Shown: piece by piece, positions 56,614-64,000 of the stretch | How the letters are laid out: each line of letters starts with the position of its first letter | How positions within the stretch are numbered: position 1 is the first letter of the stretch | Origin: JAXMCI01 sp046349435 | Lineage (GTDB): Bacteria > Pseudomonadota > Alphaproteobacteria > Dongiales > Dongiaceae | Assembly: GCA_046349435.1 (NCBI GenBank) | Contig: JAXMCI010000021.1 | Location: 62,001 to 126,000, forward strand | Reading direction: 5' to 3' | Length of the DNA stretch: 64,000 nucleotides | Translations under genes and position numbers: made by a program | Notes under the pieces: generated by a model | The model's database searches: none | Told to the model about the DNA's origin: nothing | The model's input: the letters and a program-made list of their open reading frames with translations, nothing else

Positions 56614-59600
56614 TCAGACGAAGTGGAAGTCGGCCGCCCCGAGGTTCGCCTTGGCGACGTTCTTCAGGGTGATGCTGTCGCTGCCGGCGGTGATCACCAC
56701 GTCGGCGCCGACCTGCGCGGCATTGGCCATGAGCGTCGCGTAGTTGGCGAAGATCCCGTGGTCGATCTGCAGCACGTCGTGCTGCGGGCCGCTGGCGGCG
56801 AAGTCGGTGACGACGTCGCGGCCGAAATGCGGCGCGAAGGCGAAGGTGTCGCTGTTGCCGCCGCCGGTGAAGAGATCGTCGCCGGCGGTGCCGGGCAGCG
56901 TGTCCTTGGCCGCGCCGCCGAGCCAGGCGACCCCCGCCGGGGAGCGGACATTGCCGGCGGCATCGATCGCCGCCGCGTCGAGCATGTGGGGCGTGCCGGA
57001 GAGCGGCCTGGTGGTGAAGCTCCAGCTGCCGTTGCCGGCCACCTTGACCGTGCCGAGGGCGGTGCCGCCGTCATAGACGGTGACGATGCTGCCCGCCTCG
57101 CCGGTGCCGCTCAGCGTCGCCGAGCCGTTGGCGTTGCGCAGATCGCCGGTCATCGCCAGCGCCGGCGCGGCGGTGTCGATGGTGGCGGACAGCGCGGTCG
57201 AGGCCAGCCCGGCATTGCCGGCCTTGTCGGTCGCCGTGGCGGTGAGCCGGTGCGTGCCGTCGGCGAGGCTGGCGGTGGCGAAGCTCCAGGACCCGCCGGC
57301 GCCGGCCGTGGTGGTGCCGAGCAGCGTCGCGCCGTCATAGACCGCCAGCGTGCTGCCGGCCTCGGCGGTGCCGACCAGGGTGATCTGGCTCGCCTTGGTG
57401 ATGCCGTCGAGCAGCTTGCCGGTGTCCGGCGTGAAGCCGAGGATCACCGGCCGCCCGGGTGCCGTCCCGTCCACCGTCACGGCGAGGGCGGCCGAGAGCG
57501 GCCCCGCATTGCCGGCTGCGTCGGTGGCGGCGGCGGTGAACTGGTAGGCGCCGTTGGCCAGGCTGGTGCCGCTGGTGTCGACGCTCCAGGCGCCGCCGGC
57601 GTCGGCGGTGGCGCTGCCGACCGCCATGCCGCCGCGAAACAGCTGGACGGTGCTGCCGGCCTCGGCGATGCCGCTCACCACCAGCGTCCGATCGCTGGTG
57701 ATGCCGTCGCCGGCCAGGCCGGTGTCGCTGGAGATGCCGGTCACCGCCGCCGTCGGCGCGTGCGTGTCGATGACGAGCGCGAAGGCGGCCGAGGCGCCGC
57801 TCTCGTTGCCGGCACCGTCGCGGGCGATGGCGGCGAGCTGCCAGGGACCGTCGGCCAGCGCCGCGGTCGTCAGGCTCCAGGCACCGCCGGCGTCGGCGGC
57901 GGCGGTGCCGAGGGCGAGGCTGCCGGCATAGACCGTCACCGTGCTGCCGGCCTTGGCCGTGCCGGACAGCGTCGGCGTCGTGTCGTTGGTGATGTGGTCG
58001 CCGGGGATGCCGCTGTCGCCGCCGAAGCGGTCGATCGAGGGCGGGCCCATCGTGGTGTCGACGGTGACCGTCAGCGTCGCCGATGCGCCGCCCTGATTGC
58101 CCGCCGCATCGGTGGCGCGGGCGGCGAAGCCGTGGTCGCCATCGGCCAGGGTGCCGGTCGCGAAGCTCCAGGCGCCGCCCGCGTCGGCCAGCGCCGTCCC
58201 CAGCAGGGTGCCGTGGTCGAGCACCGAGACCGTGCTGCCGGCCTCCGCGGCGCCGCTCAGCACCAGGGTGCTGTCGCCGGTCAGGCCGTCGCCGGCGATG
58301 CCGGTGTCGTCGGCGAAGGCCGCGACCGTCGGCGCCGCGGGGGCGACGCTGTCGACGACGACGGCGAGCGCCGCCGAGGCGCCGCTGGCATTGCCGGCCG
58401 CGTCGAGGGCGGTCGCGGTGAAGCCGTGCACCCCCTCGGCGAGCCCCGTCGCGACGAAGCTCCAGCGGCCGGCCGCATCCGCCGCCGCCGTGCCGAGCAG
58501 CGTGCCGCCGTCGCGGAGCGCGACCGTGCTGGCCGCCTCGGCGCTGCCGCTCAGCACCAGCACGGTGCTCGCGGTGATGCCGTCGCCGGCGACGCCGGTA
58601 TCGTCGGCGAAGCCGTCGATCGCCGGCGCCGCGGGCGCCGTGCCGTCGATGGTCACCGCCAGCGGCGCCGAGGCGCCGCTGCGGTTGCCGGCCGCGTCCG
58701 CCGCGATCGCGGTCAGCGCGTGGTCGCCGTCCGCGAGCGCGGCGGTGGTGAGGCTCCAGCGGCCGGCGGCGTCGGCGACGACGGTGCCGAGCACCGTGCT
58801 GCCGTCGAGCAGGGTGACGATGCTGCCCGCCTCGGCGCTGCCGCCCAGGGTCGGGGTGGCGTCGGCGGTGAGATGGTCGCCGGCGGCGCCGGTGTCGTCG
58901 GCGAAGCCGTCGATGGCGGGAGCGGCGGGCGGGGTGCCGTCGACCGTCACCTGGAAGGCCGCCGAGGGCAGGCTGGCATTGCCGGCGGCATCGCTGGCGG
59001 CGGCGGTGAACTGCCAGGTGCCGTCGCCGAGGCCGGCCACGGCGAGGCTCCACTGGCCGGCGCCGTCGGCCGTCGCGGTGCCGACCGGCTCGCCGTCGCG
59101 GAACAGGGCGACGACGCTGCCCGCCTCCGCCGTGCCGGACAGCACCGGGTCGTGGCTGCTGGTCAGGTGGCCGCCGGCGCCGCCGACATCGTCGGCCAGC
59201 CGGTCGATGCCGGGGATCGCGGGGGCCGCGGTGTCGACCGTGACCTCCAGCGCGGCCGAGGCGCCGCTGGCGTTGCCGGCCGCGTCGATGGCGACCGCGG
59301 CGAACGCGTGGGTGCCGTCGGCAAGGCTGGCGGTGGCCAGGCTCCAGGCCCCGGCGCCATCGGCCGTCGCCGTGCCGATCGGGCTGCCGTCCTGCAGGAC
59401 CTCGACCGTGCTGCCTGCGGCGGCGGAGCCCGACAGGACGAGGGTGGCGTCGCGGGTGACCAGGTCCCCGGCCGCGCCGCTGTCGTCGGCGAAGCCGTCG
59501 AGCGTCGGCGCCGGCGGGGCCGTCCCGTCGATCTCGATCAGGAAGGGGTCGGAGGCCGCGCCGGCATTGCCGGCCGCATCGCTGGCGACCACCGCGAACT

Positions 59601-62600
59601 GGTGGGCGCCCTCGCCGAGCAGCGCCGTGGTCAGGCTCCAATGCCCGCTGCCGTCGACCGCCGCCGTGCCGACCGGCTGGCCGTCCTGGAACAGCTCGAT
59701 CGTGCTGCCGGCCTCGGCGCCGCCGGAGAGGGTCGGCGTCGGGTCGTTGGTCAGGTGGTCGCCGGCGGCGCCGCTGTCGGCGGCGAAGCCGTCGATCGTC
59801 GGCCGGGCCGGCGCGGTGCCGTCGATGGTGACGGCGAAGGGCGCGGACTCGTCGCTGGCGTTGCCGGCCGCGTCGGTGGCCACCGCGGTGAGCTGCCAGG
59901 TGCCGTCGCCGAGCGCCCCCATGGCCAGGCTCCAGGCGCCGCTGCCGTCCGCGACCACGGTGCCGACCGGGCTGCCGTCGCGGCGCAGCTCGACGACGGC
60001 GCCGGCCTCCGCCTGCCCGGAGACCGTCGGGCTCGGATCGCTGGTCAGATGGTCGCCCGGAACGCCGCTGTCGGCGGCGATCGCCGCGATCACCGGCGCC
60101 TCCGGCGCAGCGGTGTCGACGGTCACCGCCAGCGCCGTCGAGGACAGGCTCGCATTGCCCGCATCGTCGCGCGCCACCGCGGTGAACTGCCAGGTGCCGT
60201 CGCCGAGCGTGCCGGTGGCAAAGCTCCAAGCCCCGTCGCCGTCGGCCAGGGCCGTCCCGATCCCGGCCCCGTCCTGCAGGATCTCGACCGTGGCGCCGGG
60301 CTCGGCGGTGCCGGAGAGCAGCAGGGTCTGGTCGCTGGTCGCCTGGTCGCCGGGCGCGCCGCTGTCGCCGGCGAAGGAGTCGATGGTCGGTGCCGCCGGG
60401 GCGGCGGTATCGACCTGCAGGACGAACGGCTCGGACGCCGGGCCGGTGTTGCCCGCGGCATCGGCCGCGATGGCGACCAGCGTGTGGCTGCCATCCTGCA
60501 GGGCGCCGGTGGCGAGGCTCCACTGGCCCTCGGCGTCGGCCGTCGTCGTGGCGACGAGCGCGCCGTCCACGAGGAGCGCGACGCCGGCCCCGGACTCGGC
60601 ATGGCCCGAGAGCTGCGGCGTGGCGTCGTTGGTGAGATGGTCGCCGGCCGCGCCGCTGTCGTCGGCGAAGCCCTCGATCGTCGGCTGGGCCGGCGCCGTG
60701 GCGTCGATCGTCAGCGCGAAGCCGTCCGAGGGATCGCGGGCATTGCCCGCCGCGTCGGCGGCCTGCGCGGTGAAGAGATAGCTGCCGTCGCCCAGCGCGC
60801 CGGTCTCGAGGCTCCACTGGCCGGCCGCATCGGCCGTGGTCGTGCCGATCGGGCTGCCGTCGCGGAACAGGGTGACGATGCTGCCCGCCTCCGCCGTGCC
60901 CGACAGGAGCGGCGATCCGTCGCCGGTGAGCCCGTCGCCGGCGGCGCCGCTGTCCGGGGTGACGGCGTCGATGGTCGGCGCGGCCGGCGCCACCGTGTCG
61001 ACCGTGACGGCGAAGGCGGCCGAGGGCTCGGTCTGGTTGCCGAAGCCGTCGGTCGACTGCGCGGTGAACCGGTAGGCGCCGTCGCCGAGGCCGTCGGTGG
61101 TGAAGCTCCACTGGCCGGCGGCGTCCACGGCGGCGGTGCCGACGGCGTCGCCGTCGCGGAACAGCGTGACGGTGGTGCCGGGCTCGGCCGTGCCCGACAG
61201 GGTCGGCGTCCCATCGCTGGTGACGTGGTCGCCCGCGGCGCCGCTGTCCTCGGCGAGGCCGGTGATGACGACCGGCGCCAGGGCGCCGACGGTGAGGGCG
61301 AAGGACGGGCCGGCGCTGCCGCGATTGCCGGCGACGTCGGTCAGGCGGGCGGACAGGCTGTGCAGCCCGTTCGCCAGCGCCGCCGGGGTGATCTCGACAT
61401 GGCCGGCGGCGATGTCGGCGGCGGTGAGGGTCACGGCGGCGCCGAGCGCCGCCCCGCCATCGAGCAGCTCCAGGCTGTCGCCGGCCGCGGCGCCGGTGCC
61501 GGCGAGGGCGATGCGGACGGCCGGCGTCGGGTCGTCGGTGCTGCCGCCCGCGGCGACCGGGCCGGTGAGCGAGCCGACGCCGTCGGTCACCGTCTCGATC
61601 GACGGCGCGCCGGGCGCGGCCGTGTCGACCGTGACCGCGAGACCGGGAGAGACGCCGCTGACGTTGCCGGCGAGGTCGGTCTGCCTGGCGGTGACGGTAT
61701 GCGTTCCGTCGGCGAGGCTGGCGCTGGTGATGGTCCAGGCGCCGGCGGCGCTGGCGGTCGCGCTGCCCAGCAGGGTCGCGCCGTCATAGAGGCGGACCGT
61801 GGCGCCACTCTCGGCGCCGCCGCCGCTGAAGGTCGGCGTGGCGACGCTGGTGACGTTGTCCGTGCTCGAGCTGCCGCGGTCGGAGCTGGCGGCGAGGTCC
61901 GGGGCGCCCGGTACGGCCGCGCTGCGGTCGATGGTCACCGCCAGCGCCGGCGAGGCGGCGCTGACATTGCCCGCGGCGTCGGTCTGCCTGGCGGTCAGGC
62001 TGTGGAGCCCGTTGCCGAGCGCCGTGCTGGTGATCGTCCAGCCGCCCGATGCGTCGGCCGTGGCGGACCCCAGCAGGGTGGTGCCGTTGGTGTCGTAGAG
62101 CCGCACGGCGGCACCGGCCTCGGCGCCGCCGCCGCTCACCGTCGGGGTGTTGTCGTTGGTGAGGTTGTCGGTGCTGGAGCTGCCGCTGTCGGAGCCCGGC
62201 TGCAGGTCCGGCGCGCCCGGCGCCGCCGCCGTGACGTCGATGGTGACGGCGAGCGCTGGCGAGGCGGCACTGGCATTGCCGGCGGCATCCACCTGGCGGG
62301 CCGTGATGCTGTGGGTTCCGGCGCTCAGCGCCGAGCTGGTGATCGTCCAGCTGCCGGTGAAGTCTGCCGTGGTCGTGCCGAGCACGGTCGTCCCGTTGGT
62401 GTCGTAGAGCCTGACCGCCGCCCCGACCGGCGCGCTGCCGGTGAAGGTCGGCGTCGTGGTGCCGGTCAGGTTGTCGATGCTGGAGCTGCCGGTGTCGGAC
62501 GCGGCGGCGAGATCGGGGGCGCCGATCGCCGCGGGCGCCACGGTGTCCAGCACGACGAGCAGGTTGCCCGACTGGCCGCTGCTGTTTCCCGCGGCATCGG

Positions 62601-64000
62601 TCTGGGTGGCGTACAAGGTGTGGCGGCCGTCGGTCGGCATCGTGACCTGGACCGACCACTGGCCCGACGCATCGACGATCGCCGTCCCGCTCGGCACGGC
62701 GGACCTGCCCGGCACGACGACGGATCCCTGGGACGTGCCGCCGCCGGTATCGGGATCCTGATCGTAGATGGTCACCTTCGCCCCGGGCTCGCCGGTACCG
62801 GTCACGGTGATGGTGCGCTTGCTCGTCAGGTTGTCGGTGCTCGACGAGCCGCTGTCCGACCCCGCCGCCAGGTCGGGCGTGCTCGGCGCGGCGACGGCGG
62901 TGTCGATGGCGACCGCCAGGCCGGGCGATGCCGGGCTCTGGTTGCCGGCGGCGTCGACCTGCCGGGCGGTCAGCGTATGCAGCCCGTTGGCGAGCGCAGT
63001 GCTGGTGATCGTCCAGCTGCCGGAGCCGTCCGCGGCGGCGCTGCCCAGCGCCGTCGTGCCGTCGCTGTCGTAGAGCGTGACGACGGCGCCGGCGACGGCG
63101 CCGCCGCCCTGCAGTGTCGGGGTGGTGTCGCTGGTGACGTCGTCGGTGCTCGAGCGGCCGGTATCCGAGCCGGCCTGCAGGTCGGGAGCGCCGGGCGCCG
63201 CCGGGGCGGTGGCGTCGATGGTGACCGACAGGGCCGGCGAGGTCAGGGCCGCGGCGTTGCCGGCGAGGTCGACCTGGCGGACCGCGATCTGGTGGACCCC
63301 GTCGCCCAGGGTTGCGGCCGTGACGCTCCAGTTGCCCACGCCGTCGGCGATCGTGCTGCCGCGGGCGACGCCGCCGTCATAGAGGATGACCGTGGCGCTC
63401 GCCTCGGCACCGCCGCCGTTGAAGGTCGGCGTGGTGTCGCTGGTGACGTTGTCGGTGCCGGACGCCCCGCTGTCCGAGGCGGCGACGAGGTCCGGAGCAT
63501 TGGCCAGCGGGGCCGGCGGCGTCGTGTCGATCTTGACCTGCAGCGCCGGCGAGCGCGCGCTGGTATTGCCCGCCGCGTCGTACTGGCTGACCGAGAACTG
63601 GTGGAGGCCGTCGGCCCCCTGCACCAGCGGCGTGAGCGCGTAGTTGCCGGCGGCGTCGGCATGGCCGTTGGTGACGGCAAGGTCGCCGTCCCAGAGGATG
63701 ACCAGCGCGCCGGGCTCCGCACCCCCGCCCGTGAAGAGCGGCTGGTTGTTGGCGGTGACGTTGTCGGCATTGGAGCGGCCGGTGTCGGCGACGGCCGCCA
63801 GGTCCGGCATGCCGGGCGTTGCGACGACGGTATCGACGGTGACGGCGAGGCCGGGCGAGGCCGGGCTCTGGTTGCCGGCGGCGTCGCCCTGGCGGACCGT
63901 GACGGTATGCCGGCCATCGGCCAGGCTGGTGCTGGTGATGCTCCAGTTGCCCGCGGTGTCGACCGTCGCGGTGCCGAGCAGGGTCGTTCCGTCGGTGTCG
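56614..64000 (-). CDS. giant type I-secreted Ig-like repeat adhesin (Bap/RTX-like), 5' end outside window
   Basis: At least 2460 codons of an open frame continue past the right edge. The protein is a string of about 23 Ig-like (bacterial Big-type) domains of 98-102 residues, each ending in a TDAAGN-like motif and an AVTVDT-like linker. The last 100 residues have DTLPGTAGDDLFTGGGNSDT, a hemolysin-type calcium-binding element, and a hydrophobic end, LGAADFHFV, fitting a C-terminal type I secretion signal. Expected location is the cell surface, with roles in adhesion or biofilm. The stop lies 141 bases before the ABC ATPase gene, so the export genes follow in the same direction. Whether the N-terminus has a retention domain cannot be seen. 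Confidence 0.9.
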   Translation of the reverse strand, partial: DTDGTTLLGTATVDTAGNWSITSTSLADGRHTVTVRQGDAAGNQSPASPGLAVTVDTVVATPGMPDLAAVADTGRSNADNVTANNQPLFTGGGAEPGALVILWDGDLAVTNGHADAAGNYALTPLVQGADGLHQFSVSQYDAAGNTSARSPALQVKIDTTPPAPLANAPDLVAASDSGASGTDNVTSDTTPTFNGGGAEASATVILYDGGVARGSTIADGVGNWSVTAATLGDGVHQIAVRQVDLAGNAAALTSPALSVTIDATAPAAPGAPDLQAGSDTGRSSTDDVTSDTTPTLQGGGAVAGAVVTLYDSDGTTALGSAAADGSGSWTITSTALANGLHTLTARQVDAAGNQSPASPGLAVAIDTAVAAPSTPDLAAGSDSGSSSTDNLTSKRTITVTGTGEPGAKVTIYDQDPDTGGGTSQGSVVVPGRSAVPSGTAIVDASGQWSVQVTMPTDGRHTLYATQTDAAGNSSGQSGNLLVVLDTVAPAAIGAPDLAAASDTGSSSIDNLTGTTTPTFTGSAPVGAAVRLYDTNGTTVLGTTTADFTGSWTITSSALSAGTHSITARQVDAAGNASAASPALAVTIDVTAAAPGAPDLQPGSDSGSSSTDNLTNDNTPTVSGGGAEAGAAVRLYDTNGTTLLGSATADASGGWTITSTALGNGLHSLTARQTDAAGNVSAASPALAVTIDRSAAVPGAPDLAASSDRGSSSTDNVTSVATPTFSGGGAESGATVRLYDGATLLGSATASAAGAWTITSASLADGTHTVTARQTDLAGNVSGVSPGLAVTVDTAAPGAPSIETVTDGVGSLTGPVAAGGSTDDPTPAVRIALAGTGAAAGDSLELLDGGAALGAAVTLTAADIAAGHVEITPAALANGLHSLSARLTDVAGNRGSAGPSFALTVGALAPVVITGLAEDSGAAGDHVTSDGTPTLSGTAEPGTTVTLFRDGDAVGTAAVDAAGQWSFTTDGLGDGAYRFTAQSTDGFGNQTEPSAAFAVTVDTVAPAAPTIDAVTPDSGAAGDGLTGDGSPLLSGTAEAGSIVTLFRDGSPIGTTTADAAGQWSLETGALGDGSYLFTAQAADAAGNARDPSDGFALTIDATAPAQPTIEGFADDSGAAGDHLTNDATPQLSGHAESGAGVALLVDGALVATTTADAEGQWSLATGALQDGSHTLVAIAADAAGNTGPASEPFVLQVDTAAPAAPTIDSFAGDSGAPGDQATSDQTLLLSGTAEPGATVEILQDGAGIGTALADGDGAWSFATGTLGDGTWQFTAVARDDAGNASLSSTALAVTVDTAAPEAPVIAAIAADSGVPGDHLTSDPSPTVSGQAEAGAVVELRRDGSPVGTVVADGSGAWSLAMGALGDGTWQLTAVATDAAGNASDESAPFAVTIDGTAPARPTIDGFAADSGAAGDHLTNDPTPTLSGGAEAGSTIELFQDGQPVGTAAVDGSGHWSLTTALLGEGAHQFAVVASDAAGNAGAASDPFLIEIDGTAPPAPTLDGFADDSGAAGDLVTRDATLVLSGSAAAGSTVEVLQDGSPIGTATADGAGAWSLATASLADGTHAFAAVAIDAAGNASGASAALEVTVDTAAPAIPGIDRLADDVGGAGGHLTSSHDPVLSGTAEAGSVVALFRDGEPVGTATADGAGQWSLAVAGLGDGTWQFTAAASDAAGNASLPSAAFQVTVDGTPPAAPAIDGFADDTGAAGDHLTADATPTLGGSAEAGSIVTLLDGSTVLGTVVADAAGRWSLTTAALADGDHALTAIAADAAGNRSGASAPLAVTIDGTAPAAPAIDGFADDTGVAGDGITASTVLVLSGSAEAASTVALRDGGTLLGTAAADAAGRWSFVATGLAEGVHGFTATALDAAGNASGASAALAVVVDSVAPAAPTVAAFADDTGIAGDGLTGDSTLVLSGAAEAGSTVSVLDHGTLLGTALADAGGAWSFATGTLADGDHGFAARATDAAGNQGGASATLTVTVDTTMGPPSIDRFGGDSGIPGDHITNDTTPTLSGTAKAGSTVTVYAGSLALGTAAADAGGAWSLTTAALADGPWQLAAIARDGAGNESGASAAFALVIDTHAPTAAVTGISSDTGLAGDGITSDRTLVVSGIAEAGSTVQLFRGGMAVGSATADAGGAWSVDTSGTSLANGAYQFTAAATDAAGNAGPLSAALAVTVDGTAPGRPVILGFTPDTGKLLDGITKASQITLVGTAEAGSTLAVYDGATLLGTTTAGAGGSWSFATASLADGTHRLTATATDKAGNAGLASTALSATIDTAAPALAMTGDLRNANGSATLSGTGEAGSIVTVYDGGTALGTVKVAGNGSWSFTTRPLSGTPHMLDAAAIDAAGNVRSPAGVAWLGGAAKDTLPGTAGDDLFTGGGNSDTFAFAPHFGRDVVTDFAASGPQHDVLQIDHGIFANYATLMANAAQVGADVVITAGSDSITLKNVAKANLGAADFHFV
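56960..61282 (-). repeat. adhesin repeat type B, 14 full units plus one degenerate
   Basis: Units of about 98 residues (294 bases) with a DDSGAAGDHLT-like opening, an LSGTAEAGSTVTLFRDG-like core and a DGTHQFTAVATDAAGN-like end. Spacing is regular through 14 units; the last (C-terminal) one, with LSGTGEAGSIVTVYDGG, is shorter. Confidence 0.85.
61610..64000 (-). repeat. adhesin repeat type A, seven full units plus one partial
   Basis: Units of about 102 residues (306 bases) with an APDLAAGSDSGSSSTDNLT-like opening and a SLTARQTDAAGN-like end. One intermediate unit at about 61283-61610, opening APSIETVTDGVGSLTGPVA, separates them from type B. Confidence 0.82.

Noticed and set aside
58097..60781. 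An 894-codon plus-strand open frame antisense to the adhesin repeats
   Set aside because: It merely mirrors the repeat periodicity on the opposite strand, with Ser/Ala/Pro composition and no start or domain that makes sense.
56614..64000. Regular 294-306 base repeats as a possible CRISPR or satellite array
   Set aside because: The repeats are in frame, imperfect and protein-coding, without short identical repeats and unique spacers.

Overview
The window is a very GC-rich chromosomal segment of an alphaproteobacterium, most likely Rhodospirillales-like. The main evidence is a conserved housekeeping block on the order purB, sodB, ATP synthase zeta-subunit gene (DUF1476), purC-purS, purQ-purL, bolA, grxD, rpsD. 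The zeta subunit is essentially an alphaproteobacterial protein, and bolA-grxD next to purL is common in that class. I see no tRNA, rRNA, CRISPR array, transposase, integrase or phage gene. No gene-free gap exceeds 300 bases; the largest is about 260 bases at 31563-31822.

Region by region. 1-5.3 kb: the end of a DUF2278 gene, a membrane-anchored GT2 polyprenyl-phosphate glycosyltransferase, and opposite it a tandem array of four related GT87 (DUF2029) membrane glycosyltransferases, two intact and two broken. 5.4-21.1 kb: an accessory catabolic region with aldehyde dehydrogenase, M19 dipeptidase-like protein, enoyl-CoA hydratase, EamA exporter, aldo/keto reductase, creatinase-like M24 protein, MBL hydrolase, a GntR/FCD regulator, a complete Pot-type polyamine-like ABC importer, a DDAH/amidinotransferase-type enzyme and a trimethylamine/dimethylglycine dehydrogenase-type flavoprotein. 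Together they suggest use of an N-methylated amine or guanidino compound. A zinc-ribbon/adenylate cyclase/AAA/TPR signalling protein is translationally coupled to the flavoprotein.

24.4-50.5 kb: the purine block. It is interrupted twice. Between purS and purQ sits about 15.7 kb of glycan-decoration genes: SxtJ-like, DUF5989 and carbamoyltransferase genes, six SGNH-hydrolase-like membrane-anchored proteins, two 2OG-Fe(II)-oxygenase-like proteins, a GT-A and a GT29-like transferase, and two sulfotransferases. Between purL and bolA sits an acyltransferase-3/SGNH O-acylase gene. Good promoter candidates lie just upstream of purC, purQ and bolA, so each housekeeping piece can be expressed on its own. 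This island is my best candidate for an undescribed system: a surface-polysaccharide hypermodification locus.

50.5-64 kb: a LigB-type dioxygenase, rpsD, a VOC protein, a hexapeptide-repeat protein, then a type I secretion pair (HlyD adaptor and PrtD-type ABC ATPase) downstream of a giant repetitive adhesin-like protein that runs off the right edge of the window.

Caution on sequence quality: two stretches (about 3.9-4.9 kb and 20.4-22.6 kb) and one point near 48.46 kb contain single-base frame changes inside otherwise well-preserved coding sequence. These may be assembly errors rather than true decay.
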